A DNA stretch of 64,000 nt, taken from contig NZ_JAGFPK010000001.1 in NCBI RefSeq assembly GCF_017599385.1, positions 2,400,030-2,464,029 of the forward strand, in the 5' to 3' direction. This stretch comes from Ciceribacter sp. L1K22 (lineage in GTDB: Bacteria; Pseudomonadota; Alphaproteobacteria; Rhizobiales; Rhizobiaceae). A model generated the notes under the pieces. That model did no database searches and had not been told where the DNA came from. It worked only from the letters and a program-made list of their open reading frames with translations. Position 1 is the stretch's first letter. Each line of letters opens with the position of its first letter. The position numbers and the translations under genes were made by a program. Below, in pieces: positions 56,322 through 64,000 of the stretch.

Positions 56322-57350
56322 TCAATCCATCCTGAGCACGATCTTGCCGAACACCTGGCGGCCTTCCATCCGTTCCAGCGCACGGTCGATGTCGTGAAGC
56401 CCGACCTCGGTGTCGATCACCGGATGCACGATGCCGCGCGCCATCTTCTGCATGGCGTTCGCCATGTTTTCCATGCGGCAGCCGAAGGAGCCCAGCAGTT
56501 TCAGCTGCTGCTGGAAGAGCATCATCAGGTTCATGTCGGTCGAAACGCCGGACGTGGAGCCGCAGGTGACCAGACGCCCTCCCCGCTTCAGGCAGAGCAT
56601 CGAGCCGGCCCAGGTGTCCTTGCCGACGTGTTCGAACACGACGTCGACACCCTTCTTCTTGGTGATCTTGCGCACCACACCCTCGAAGCGATCGGTGCGA
56701 TAGTTGATCACGTGATCGGCGCCGAGCGCCTTCGCCTTTTCGATCTTGTCGTCGGAGCCGACGGTGGTGATCACCGTGCAGCCGATGCGCTTGGCAAGCT
56801 GGATCGCCGCCGTGCCGATGCCGGAGCCGCCTGCATGGACCAGAATGGTCTCGCCGGGTTCGAGCCTGGCATTGTCGAACAGCATGTGCTCGACAGTACC
56901 GAACGTGACTGGCGCGAGCGCTGCTGCGACGGCATCGATGCCCGGCGGCGCCGGCACGAGCTGGCGCGCCGGAATGTTCATCTTTTCCTGCGCAAAGCCG
57001 TCGAGATGGAAGCCGTGCACACCGCCGACGTTTTCACACAGATTGTCGCGCCCCTCGCGGCAAGGCTTGCAGAGGCCACAGACCCTGGCACCGTAGACCG
57101 AGACCAGCTGACCCGGCAGCACATTGGCGACGCCGGGACCGATGGCATCCACCACGCCGGAAGCCTCGGCACCGATGACCAGCGGCATCTTGCGCTTGGC
57201 GAACGCCATCCCGCGCCAGCCCCAGACATCGATGTGGTTAAGCGCAACCGCCTTGACCCGAAGCGTCACCTCGCCTGGGCCGGGAGCCGGCGGTTCGGCG
57301 ATATCGGTGATCTCAAGCTTGCGGTCTTCGACGAGCTGCAGTGCGCGCAT
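56322..57350 (-). CDS. adh2XL: Zinc-type alcohol dehydrogenase of the VLCFA cluster
   Basis: Medium-chain dehydrogenase/reductase of 342 residues. Zinc site residues include the N-terminal GWRGMAF...GAEASGVVDAIG stretch and structural cysteines in CGLCKPCREGRDNLC. The NADP motif is HAGGSGIGTAAIQLAKRIG. Known in rhizobia as Adh2XL. The reaction is not settled; a role as enoyl or keto reductase in VLCFA elongation is likely. Confidence 0.85.
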   Translation of the reverse strand: MRALQLVEDRKLEITDIAEPPAPGPGEVTLRVKAVALNHIDVWGWRGMAFAKRKMPLVIGAEASGVVDAIGPGVANVLPGQLVSVYGARVCGLCKPCREGRDNLCENVGGVHGFHLDGFAQEKMNIPARQLVPAPPGIDAVAAALAPVTFGTVEHMLFDNARLEPGETILVHAGGSGIGTAAIQLAKRIGCTVITTVGSDDKIEKAKALGADHVINYRTDRFEGVVRKITKKKGVDVVFEHVGKDTWAGSMLCLKRGGRLVTCGSTSGVSTDMNLMMLFQQQLKLLGSFGCRMENMANAMQKMARGIVHPVIDTEVGLHDIDRALERMEGRQVFGKIVLRMD

Positions 57351-57403
57351 GGAATTGGTCCTCGCCGGTCAGGCGGTTGATTGATCTGGCGTTGGGCGGT
57401 GAC

Positions 57404-58690
57404 TTAGGCCGGTTCCCGCGTCATGACAAGGCTGGCGTTCTGTCCGCCGAAGCCGAATGAGTTCGACAGTACGGCCGACACATCCGCGTCACGCTTCACG
57501 TTCGGCACCACATCCAGCTCGATTGCCGGATCGGGATTGACGTAATTGATGGTCGGCGGGACCGTCCCGGTCAGCATCGTCTGGATCGAGAATACCGCCT
57601 CGACGGCGCCGGCGGCCGTCAGTGTATGGCCGATCATCGACTTGTTCGACGACACCGGGATCGCCTTCAGGCGGTCGCCGAACACCGCAAGCATGGCGCC
57701 GTATTCCATCTTGTCGTTCTCGGGCGTCGACGTGCCGTGGGCATTGATGTAGCCGACCTGGCTCTCCAAGAGACCTGCGTCGTCCAGCGCCGCACGAATG
57801 GTAGCAATCGCAGGCGCACCGTCCGGCGACGAGCGCGTCCGGTGGAAATGGTCTGCCTTCTCGCCGCAACCCTTCATGATGCCGAGCACCTTCGCACCGC
57901 GGGCGACGGCCGATTCCAGCGATTCCAGCACGACCGTCGCCGCGCCTTCGGCGATGACGAACCCGTCGCGATCCTTGCTGAACGGCTTCGAGGCCTTCTC
58001 CGGCGGATCGTTGTGGGTCGACAACGCCGACAGCAGCGCGAAGCGGATGAGCGCCTCGGCGCCAACGGAGCCGTCAGTCGCCACAGTCAGCGCGCGGTCG
58101 GTGCGGCCCTGACGGATGGCCTCGACGCCGAGCTGGATCGCGGTGGCGCCCGAGGCGCAGGCCGTCGACAGCGTCACCGGCAGTCCGCGCGTGCCGAACC
58201 GGTCGGCGAGCCGTTCAGAGATCGAACCGAACTGGACCGCCTCCATGAAGACCGGATCGGCCTTGGCGCGCATCGCGGCCGTCAGTCGATTATAGGCGTG
58301 CCCGTGGTTCTCGTCCGGCGGGCACCGCTCCACCACCCGGAAACGATCGTCCCATTCTGGCTCGACCGGCGGGGCGGCGAGGAAGAGAGGACCCTCGAAA
58401 TCACCCGAAAGGCCGGCTTGCGCCAGCGCTTCGAGGGTCGTCTCGCGTGCCATGGCGTAGGAGCGCTCGACGGCGTTGACTGCCGGGAGTTCGATGAAAT
58501 CGACCGTGCCTGAGATCCGGGTGTTGAGCCCTTCGGTCGGAAAGCGGGTGATCTTGTGGATACCCGAAACGCCGCTTGTTAGCTTAGCCCAGTTATCCTC
58601 TAGCCCCTGACCGAGCGAGGTGATGACCCCCATGCCGGTGACGGCAACGATTGGGCGGCCGAGATGATCCTTGAAGCGGGACTGTGTCAT
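57404..58690 (-). CDS. fabF1XL: 3-oxoacyl-ACP synthase, catalytically complete partner (FabF1XL)
   Basis: Ketosynthase of 428 residues for VLCFA elongation. The active-site set is intact: Cys178 (STACASGATA), His318 (NAHGTSTP), Lys350 and His355 (NKSMIGHTLTAAG). It is followed by adh2XL and preceded, 10 bp away, by fabF2XL. The two presumably form a heterodimer. Confidence 0.93.
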   Translation of the reverse strand: MTQSRFKDHLGRPIVAVTGMGVITSLGQGLEDNWAKLTSGVSGIHKITRFPTEGLNTRISGTVDFIELPAVNAVERSYAMARETTLEALAQAGLSGDFEGPLFLAAPPVEPEWDDRFRVVERCPPDENHGHAYNRLTAAMRAKADPVFMEAVQFGSISERLADRFGTRGLPVTLSTACASGATAIQLGVEAIRQGRTDRALTVATDGSVGAEALIRFALLSALSTHNDPPEKASKPFSKDRDGFVIAEGAATVVLESLESAVARGAKVLGIMKGCGEKADHFHRTRSSPDGAPAIATIRAALDDAGLLESQVGYINAHGTSTPENDKMEYGAMLAVFGDRLKAIPVSSNKSMIGHTLTAAGAVEAVFSIQTMLTGTVPPTINYVNPDPAIELDVVPNVKRDADVSAVLSNSFGFGGQNASLVMTREPA

Positions 58691-58700
58691 GTCTGTCTCC

Positions 58701-59906
58701 TCAGCCTTCCGCGCTCAACCGGGCCATGCCTTCACCGCGAACATAGCCGACGGTGGTCACGATGGCGTCTGACGCTTTCGTCGTCATTGCCGCCTCGGCG
58801 CCGGCATCGAACGGCGGCACGAGCGCCTTTGTATCTAGCGCAAGCGCGGCAAGCGCCAGTCCAAGAGGGAACTGCGCCTCGAGCGCATGCCCCGTCACGC
58901 CGCCAAAACCGCGTAGAACGGCCTTCCGGAAGGCGGTTTCAAGAGCGGATTTTTCGCGCCGGGACAAGTCGACCATGCCGCTTGCGCCCGAAAAAACCAG
59001 CGTCCCGTCGCCGGCACCCGCGCCAACGGAGGCAGCCATGCGCGCCAGACGCTTTTCAAGGCCGCCGTCCTCACGGCGACCACGGTCGCCCTCGATGGCA
59101 TCGATCGTCGCGTAGATGTGGGCGGATCGGGATTCCGCGTGCGAACGCGATTCAAGAACAAGGAAAGCGCCGACGGTGCCGAACATCATGCCGCCGCCAT
59201 GCGACGTATCGCGCTGCCAGAGCGGTTTCCACGCTCCGGTCAGATGCGCCTGAACCCCTTCGACCAGCAGGAAGATATCGTCGCGATCTGCGACGAAGGC
59301 GCCGCCGACGAGGGAATGGGTCGACTGGCCAGCGCGGATGCGCGCAAAGGCTGTCTCGATCGCGGAGATGCCTGCGGCTTCCTCGCCCATGAAGGTGCGC
59401 GACGATCCGGTAACTTTGTGAACGATCGAGATGTTTCCGGCCATAAGATTGGAGAGCTGTGCCAGGAACAGGGTCGGGCGCAACTCGGTGGTGAGCTTCT
59501 CGTTGACCAGTTGGTCGCGATCGTTCCGCTTGAGGCCTTCATCCAGGATCAGCGTGTCAACATTGATGTCGCGTTCGCCGCCGCCGGCAGCAACGATCAT
59601 GTCCATGGTCGCGCAGGCCTCCGCATCATCCTTGAAGCCTGCGTCGTCGAGAGCAAGACCTGCCGCGTAGACACCGAGCCGCTGCCAGTTTTCCATCTGC
59701 CGCTGGTCGCCACGCTTCGGGATCTGCGTCGACCAGTCGATCTCCGGCATCGGATGGATCGGGTAAGGCTTGAAACGCTCCGCTTCCACCGGTGGCTGCA
59801 AGCCTGATTGGCCGGACAACAGCGCGACATGCGGCTCCTTGCCGGTTCCATGGCAGGTGACGATGCCGATGCCGGTGATCACCACATCGTTTGGCTGTTT
59901 TGTCAT
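58701..59906 (-). CDS. fabF2XL: Ketosynthase-like partner lacking catalytic residues (FabF2XL)
   Basis: 401 residues with the thiolase-fold ketosynthase layout (opening NDVVITGIGIVTCHGTG). However, the segment that aligns with the nucleophile, GSSRTFMGEEAAGISAI (about 167-183), has Glu176 where Cys is expected, and the first His motif NAHGTS is replaced by VFSGASG. The last His survives (GGVTGHALEAQ, His340). It therefore resembles the chain-length-factor half of type II polyketide synthases and would act with FabF1XL. The ATG at 59906 follows GAGAGGACG; 35 further open codons upstream are not protein-like. Confidence 0.88.
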   Translation of the reverse strand: MTKQPNDVVITGIGIVTCHGTGKEPHVALLSGQSGLQPPVEAERFKPYPIHPMPEIDWSTQIPKRGDQRQMENWQRLGVYAAGLALDDAGFKDDAEACATMDMIVAAGGGERDINVDTLILDEGLKRNDRDQLVNEKLTTELRPTLFLAQLSNLMAGNISIVHKVTGSSRTFMGEEAAGISAIETAFARIRAGQSTHSLVGGAFVADRDDIFLLVEGVQAHLTGAWKPLWQRDTSHGGGMMFGTVGAFLVLESRSHAESRSAHIYATIDAIEGDRGRREDGGLEKRLARMAASVGAGAGDGTLVFSGASGMVDLSRREKSALETAFRKAVLRGFGGVTGHALEAQFPLGLALAALALDTKALVPPFDAGAEAAMTTKASDAIVTTVGYVRGEGMARLSAEG

Positions 59907-60053
59907 ATGTCGTCCTCTCGGCGGAGAGTGTGTGAAGCGGCAGCGTTGGAGCCGGGTACCGCAATGGTCGGGATGACCCGCTCTAAAAGCGCAAGCGACG
60001 CCGCCCGTCAACAGTCTTCAATCAAGGAGGAATGCAATGCGGACGGCGACGGA

Positions 60054-60527
60054 TCAGCCGGCGGCCTTCATCGCGGCGACAAGTCCGACCTCGACGGCAC
60101 GCGCCTTGACGATATCGCCGATCGGAATTTCGCCGAACGGCATCGTTCTCAGCTTCAGCTGCGCGTCGCAGACCTTCTTGGCGCCGGCGCTGATCTTTGC
60201 CTTCGTCACGGCGAAACCGGATCCGTCATGTTCCAGCCGCGCCTCGATCTCGAGCTCCGTCTCCGGCTCGACGAAGGTTCGCATCTTGGCGCCGTCGACT
60301 GTCATCAGGAAGGGCATCGCCGAGAAATCATTGAGCGCGAGCAGCAGGAAGCCGGACGCCTGGGCCATGGTTTCGATCAGGAGAACGCCGGGAACGAGCG
60401 GCATGCCGGGAAAATGTCCCTCGAATACCGGGCTCGCCGCAGGTACGCGTGACCGCGCTCGCAGTACGCGCTCGCCCAAGTCGACCGACTCGATCCGGTC
60501 GATCATCTGGAAGTATTCGAGCAGCAT
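60054..60527 (-). CDS. fabZXL: 3-hydroxyacyl-ACP dehydratase (FabZXL)
   Basis: 157 residues of the hot-dog fold. The catalytic His38 is in FEGHFPGMPLVPGVLLIETMAQ and Glu52 in the same motif, the FabZ/FabA active-site pair. It dehydrates the 3-hydroxyacyl intermediate during VLCFA elongation. It lies 25 bp after acpXL. Confidence 0.92.
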   Translation of the reverse strand: MLLEYFQMIDRIESVDLGERVLRARSRVPAASPVFEGHFPGMPLVPGVLLIETMAQASGFLLLALNDFSAMPFLMTVDGAKMRTFVEPETELEIEARLEHDGSGFAVTKAKISAGAKKVCDAQLKLRTMPFGEIPIGDIVKARAVEVGLVAAMKAAG

Positions 60528-60552
60528 ATCGGTCTCCCGCGCCTGGAAGGGC

Positions 60553-60831
60553 TCAGCCCTTGGCGGCGCGCAGTTCGTCGATCTTGGCGCAGAGGTTCTT
60601 CAGGACGAAATAGTCTTCCGTCGAAACCTTGCCCTCGTTGACATCCTGCGTCCACTGTTCCAGCGGAATCTTGATGCCGAATTCCTTGTCGATCGCGAAC
60701 ACGATATCGAGGAAGTCGAGGCTGTCGATGCCGAGATCGTCGATCGTGTGGCTCTCGGGCGTAATCGTCTCGCGATCGATTTCGCTCGTTTCAGCGATGA
60801 TGTCGGCAACCTTGTCGAATGTAGCAGTCAC
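60553..60831 (-). CDS. acpXL: Specialised acyl carrier protein AcpXL
   Basis: 92 residues. Carries the very-long-chain acyl group on phosphopantetheine at Ser37 in [18 protein letters not shown]. The TSEID...[13 protein letters not shown] and [27 protein letters not shown] tracts match rhizobial AcpXL rather than the housekeeping AcpP. The start is probably a GTG at 60831 (GGGG upstream); the open frame extends 10 codons further. First gene of the cluster. Confidence 0.95.
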   Translation of the reverse strand: MTATFDKVADIIAETSEIDRETITPESHTIDDLGIDSLDFLDIVFAIDKEFGIKIPLEQWTQDVNEGKVSTEDYFVLKNLCAKIDELRAAKG

Positions 60832-60939
60832 GCCAGTGTACCCCGTGGTCTCAAAAATCAAAGCCCCACATAGGCAAATGAAACTGAAATGCCAATGGGT
60901 TCCGCATCGCGCGGTGACGATTTGCAGGCGAAGTGTTGC

Positions 60940-62289
60940 CTAAACAGCAATGGAATGGCGGCCTTTGCCATTCGAGAGGTAGGCGTCGAAGACCGCCGCG
61001 ACGCTGCGGGCAAATGGCCGACCGGCCGCTGTCAGGCTGAACCGGTCGCCCTCTATGCGACAGACGCCATCCCTATCGCCGGCGGCAAACACGCGTGCTT
61101 CCCCGATGACCTCCTCGGCACCGCGAGGGAAAAGCGCGCGGGCGGCCGAAAAATCGAAGCCGAAATTGCACATCACCTGCTCGATCACATAGGCGCGCAG
61201 CCGGTCATCCGCTGTAAATTCGATACCCCTGACGGCGCAGAGACCATCGGCCAGCGCCATTTTCTGGTACTCGCCGGTGGCAGGCATGTTCTGGATATAG
61301 CCCTGCGGCAATTGCCCGATAGAGGATGCACCGAGACCGATGAGCACCTCGGCGCCATCGTCTGTATAACCCTGGAAATTCCGTCGCAGCTTTCCCTCGC
61401 GCGCGGCAATCGCAAGCCGGTCGGCGGGCTTGGCGAAATGGTCGATGCCGATCTGCTCGTAGCCGGCGGCAAGCAGCATGTCGGCGGCTCGCACCATTTG
61501 CTCATAGCGCGCCTCGACATCCGGAAGCGCCGCCTCAGGGATCATCTGCTGGTGCTTTTTCATCCATGGTACATGCGCATAGCCGAACAGCGCGATGCGG
61601 TCGGGATCAAGGGAAATGATATCGGTGACCGTGCTCTCAAGGGTTTCCAGCGTCTGGTACGGCAGGCCGTAGAGAAGGTCGCAATTGACAGAATGGACGC
61701 CGCGAGTCCGAACAGCCTCGACCACGCCGGCCGTCTGCTCGAACGTCTGGATGCGGTTGATCGTCTTTTGAACCTGCGGATCGAAGTCCTGGACGCCGAG
61801 GCTGGCGCGTGTCATGCCGATCGCGGCGAGCGCGTCATAGCGGGAGTCGTCGAGATCGTTCGGGTCCATTTCGACGCTGATTTCCACGTCGTCGGCGAAG
61901 CTGAACGCCGCACGCAGTTTCCGCATGAGCAAGATCAAGTCATCCGGTTGGAGCATTGTGGGCGAACCGCCGCCAAAATGCACGGCCGTGACCTTCGCCG
62001 CCGGATCGATGAACGAGCCGACCTTCTCGATCTCCGCGTGGAGCGACGCAAGATAGGTGGTGATCGGCTCATACTTAAGCGTGTGTTTTGTATGGCACGC
62101 GCAGAACCAGCAGAGCCGGTCGCAGTACGGAATGTGAATATAAAGCGAAATGTCCTGCTCACCTGTCAGCGCTCCGAGCCAGCGTGCGTAATTGCCGCAC
62201 GCGACACCCTCATGGAAATGCGGTGCCGTCGGGTAGCTCGTGTACCTGGGAACAGCCCCGGAATACTTGGCCAGCAGGGATTTTGTCAT
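60940..62289 (-). CDS. hemN: Oxygen-independent coproporphyrinogen III oxidase
   Basis: Radical SAM enzyme of 449 residues converting coproporphyrinogen III to protoporphyrinogen IX without oxygen, needed to make heme at low oxygen. The cluster-binding cysteines are Cys56, Cys60 and Cys63 in YCDRLCWFCACHTKH, of the CxxxCxxC form. Other family motifs: VHFGGGSPTMLQPDDL and ASLGVQDFDPQVQKTINRIQ. It is divergent from fnrN over a shared FNR box. Confidence 0.95.
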   Translation of the reverse strand: MTKSLLAKYSGAVPRYTSYPTAPHFHEGVACGNYARWLGALTGEQDISLYIHIPYCDRLCWFCACHTKHTLKYEPITTYLASLHAEIEKVGSFIDPAAKVTAVHFGGGSPTMLQPDDLILLMRKLRAAFSFADDVEISVEMDPNDLDDSRYDALAAIGMTRASLGVQDFDPQVQKTINRIQTFEQTAGVVEAVRTRGVHSVNCDLLYGLPYQTLETLESTVTDIISLDPDRIALFGYAHVPWMKKHQQMIPEAALPDVEARYEQMVRAADMLLAAGYEQIGIDHFAKPADRLAIAAREGKLRRNFQGYTDDGAEVLIGLGASSIGQLPQGYIQNMPATGEYQKMALADGLCAVRGIEFTADDRLRAYVIEQVMCNFGFDFSAARALFPRGAEEVIGEARVFAAGDRDGVCRIEGDRFSLTAAGRPFARSVAAVFDAYLSNGKGRHSIAV

Positions 62290-62355
62290 GTCGCGTGCAC
62301 CATGAATCTAAGCCTCTCGATACCTGAAGCTTAGAGGTAGTCACATTCACAACCT

Positions 62356-62369
62356 TTGACTTCGATCAA
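62356..62369. promoter_or_regulatory. FNR/FixK box between hemN and fnrN
   Basis: TTGAC-TTCG-ATCAA, nine of ten conserved positions. Its centre is 73 bp from the hemN start and 132 bp from the fnrN start. It would permit FnrN to activate hemN and modulate its own gene. Confidence 0.78.
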
Positions 62370-62494
62370 TTTACTGGTAGATTCACGACAACAAGCAAGA
62401 CGGTGAAGAACCCGTGGAAATGGGTCATTTGGTCACGTCCGTCGCGAGTCGTCTCGACGCGGCTTGCCGGCGTGTTTAAGAGGGTGGAAAAACC

Positions 62495-63235
62495 ATGGAC
62501 GCGCAGAAAATGGACGCGCAGAAGAGAGCCCCCATCGATCTTGAAGCTCCTGTCGTGTGCCGGGCCTGCGAAGCTCGGCATGGCGGTGTATGCTCGACCT
62601 TGACCTCGGCACAGCTTCTCGAACTCAATCGTCATTCCACGCGCCGCAAGGTCGAAGCCGGTAACGAAGTTATCGGCCAGGGCGAGTCGATCGACAGCTA
62701 TTCGAACATACTCCGCGGTGTCGTGAAGCTGTCGAAGATGATGGCCGATGGCCGTCAGCAGATCGTCGGCTTGCAGTTCGCACCCGACTTCATGGGACGA
62801 CCTTTCATACACGAAAGCACCGTGACCGCGGAGGCCGCGACGGACGCGGAGATATGCTCTTTCCCAAGAGCTCTGATCGACCGCATGGTCGCCGAGGCGC
62901 CGGATTTCGAACGGAAGCTGCACGACCAGTCGCTCAAGGAATTGGACGAAGCCCGTGACTGGATGCTCACGCTCGGCCGCAAGACGGCACAGGAAAAGGT
63001 GGCGAGCTTTCTCCATCTGATCGCCAGCCATGCTGACCCGATCAGGGGACATGTCACATCGTTCGACCTGCCGCTTTCCCGCGCCGACATCGCCGATTTC
63101 CTCGGCCTGACGATCGAAACCGTGTCGCGCCAGATGACCAAGCTGCGCAAGGACGGCATCATCGTCATCGAGAACAACCGGCACGTCACGGTTCCGAACC
63201 TCGAGCGGCTTCGGTACGCCTCCGGCAACGACTGA
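62495..63235 (+). CDS. fnrN: FNR-type oxygen-sensing regulator FnrN
   Basis: 246-residue Crp/Fnr-family regulator. Cluster cysteines are Cys22, Cys25, Cys33 and Cys121 (VCRACEARHGGVC, EICSFPRA), so it can bind an oxygen-labile 4Fe-4S cluster, unlike FixK. A cyclic-nucleotide-binding-like domain follows. The helix-turn-helix (194-222) has ETVSRQMTKLRKDG, with the E-SR recognition pattern for TTGAT sites. The first ATG at 62495 has GAGGGTGG upstream. The first ten codons are a tandem duplicate of MDAQK. Confidence 0.94.
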   Translation: MDAQKMDAQKRAPIDLEAPVVCRACEARHGGVCSTLTSAQLLELNRHSTRRKVEAGNEVIGQGESIDSYSNILRGVVKLSKMMADGRQQIVGLQFAPDFMGRPFIHESTVTAEAATDAEICSFPRALIDRMVAEAPDFERKLHDQSLKELDEARDWMLTLGRKTAQEKVASFLHLIASHADPIRGHVTSFDLPLSRADIADFLGLTIETVSRQMTKLRKDGIIVIENNRHVTVPNLERLRYASGND

Positions 63236-63282
63236 ACCGGTCGCGGCTATCTGCGGCCCGGTTCAGCTCTAGTCCAGCGCCG

Positions 63283-63711
63283 TCAGCGCGTGATCACGAT
63301 GCGCGTATTTGCAAGACCATTCTTCTGAGCCATCGCAAAGAGCTGAGCCGCATTGTCCGGATGCAGTCGCACGCAACCGTGCGAAGCGGGACGACCAAGG
63401 CGCTTCAGGTCGAATGTCGCGTGAACCGCGTAGCCGCCCTTGAAGAAGATCGCGAATGGCATCGGTGCATTGTCGTACTTGCGCGACCGGTGGTTCTTCG
63501 AAAGCCATTTCGCCGAATAACTGCCGGTTGGCGTGACGTAACCTTTGCGGGCCGTCGAGACTTTCCATCTGTATTTGACGATGCCGTTCTGGCTGACGGT
63601 CATCATCTGGTCGGAAATGCTGATGCGAGCTACGAGGCTCGCGGCTTCGGCGATCGCCGGCTGCATCTGAAGGCAAAGAAAGGCCGTGGCGACCATAAGC
63701 AACTTGCGCAT
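63283..63711 (-). CDS. YkuD-family L,D-transpeptidase
   Basis: 142 residues, short for the family. A Sec signal (LLMVATAFLCLQMQPAIAEA, cleavage near residue 22-24) precedes a YkuD domain with all active-site residues: His97 (YAVHATFDLKRLG), then SHGCVRL with Ser110, His111, Gly112, Cys113 and Arg115. Makes 3-3 crosslinks in peptidoglycan or attaches lipoproteins to it. No LysM or other anchoring domain is present. Confidence 0.92.
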   Translation of the reverse strand: MRKLLMVATAFLCLQMQPAIAEAASLVARISISDQMMTVSQNGIVKYRWKVSTARKGYVTPTGSYSAKWLSKNHRSRKYDNAPMPFAIFFKGGYAVHATFDLKRLGRPASHGCVRLHPDNAAQLFAMAQKNGLANTRIVITR

Positions 63712-63842
63712 GTTTTCCCCTCCGTTTTACCCCTTGCCGGGTTTTGGCGCTGCTCAAGATAGTAAAAACAGCGCTACACTCCGTTAAGGCGTATCGGATC
63801 GAAACAGTAAAGCGGGTTGCTAGACTTTTAAGGGATCGGGTG

Positions 63843-64000
63843 TCAGAGCGCCGTGACGGCGAAGATGGCAAGCACAAGCCCAGCCGTGACGCTGCAAGAG
63901 GCCCAGAACAGCCGCGTTGCGCGATCAATGTCCACGGCAGAGGCATCGGCGCGTCCGGCGCCGTTGATCATCGGCTCGCTGACCAGGTCGCCGCCATAGA
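63843..64000 (-). CDS. cobD: C-terminal end of adenosylcobinamide-phosphate synthase, cut by window
   Basis: The last 52 codons of a gene whose start lies outside the window. The reading frame begins YGGDLVSEPMINGAGRADAS and continues VDIDRATRLFWASCSVTAGLVLAIFAVTAL, the C-terminal pattern of CobD/CbiB, including a membrane helix. The enzyme builds adenosylcobinamide phosphate in cobalamin synthesis. Confidence 0.8.
   Translation of the reverse strand, partial: YGGDLVSEPMINGAGRADASAVDIDRATRLFWASCSVTAGLVLAIFAVTAL

Noticed and set aside
63232-63266. Inverted repeat CTGAACCGG/CCGGTTCAG after fnrN as a terminator
   Set aside because: The loop is 17 bases and no T-run follows in either direction, so termination is not supported.

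Overview
The window looks like a chromosomal segment of a Rhizobiaceae-type alphaproteobacterium (Rhizobium, Agrobacterium, Sinorhizobium or a close relative). This rests on gene families and gene order, not on a database match. The strongest markers are the complete acpXL-fabZXL-fabF2XL-fabF1XL-adh2XL-lpxXL cluster, which makes and attaches the very-long-chain fatty acid of rhizobial lipid A; a ccoNOQP plus ccoGHIS (fixNOQP/fixGHIS) pair with fnrN and hemN behind FNR/FixK boxes; a RIME-like palindromic repeat; and small families typical of the group (DUF1489, DUF599, DUF1345, a degenerate peptide deformylase). Base composition is GC-rich throughout.

Layout. 1-1252: a complete IS481-family insertion sequence, starting at base 1 of the window. 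1.4-3.7 kb: a small unknown protein, a J-domain protein and dusA. 3.9-11.1 kb: a LuxR-type regulator, a copper amine oxidase without a signal peptide and a four-gene polyamine-type ABC transporter, which together read as an amine uptake and oxidation module. 11.1-23.2 kb: mixed housekeeping genes (DUF2182 protein, phosphoribosyltransferase, TupA-like ATP-grasp protein, DUF1489, sdaA, membrane proteins, a MerR regulator, mgtE, a PDF-like protein, a BON protein, tRNA-Leu(GAG), lipB, an XRE regulator). A 33-codon single-membrane-helix gene lies at 15933-16034. 23.5-29.6 kb: an EamA exporter, an unrecognised 236-residue protein, and a glutathione-dependent formaldehyde oxidation set (adhC...fghA) with four small genes packed against it.

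29.6-42.8 kb: a carbohydrate island on the minus strand: substrate-binding protein, two permeases, ATPase, GH2 beta-mannosidase, sugar epimerase, Gfo/Idh oxidoreductase, aldo/keto reductase and GH43 xylosidase, with a divergent LacI regulator. It reads as uptake and intracellular breakdown of a beta-linked oligosaccharide. 42.96-45.3 kb: a NaChBac-type voltage-gated sodium channel and gnd.

45.4-55.1 kb: the microaerobic respiration region. ccoG-H-I-S and ccoN-O-Q-P each lie downstream of an FNR/FixK box. A hemerythrin-like protein is divergent from ccoN and a PAS-domain protein follows it. 55.4-60.8 kb: the VLCFA lipid A cluster. 60.9-63.2 kb: hemN and fnrN, divergent around a third FNR box, so the regulator, heme supply under low oxygen, the high-affinity oxidase and its assembly factors share one control signal. 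63.3-64.0 kb: a YkuD L,D-transpeptidase and the 3' end of cobD/cbiB, cut by the window edge.

No CRISPR array, prophage or defence island was seen. The observations most worth following up are: FabF2XL lacks the catalytic residues its partner FabF1XL keeps (ketosynthase/chain-length-factor logic); the PDF homologue has lost two of three metal ligands; the 33-codon membrane peptide gene; the cytosolic amine oxidase module; the sodium channel; and an in-frame 15-bp duplication at the fnrN start.
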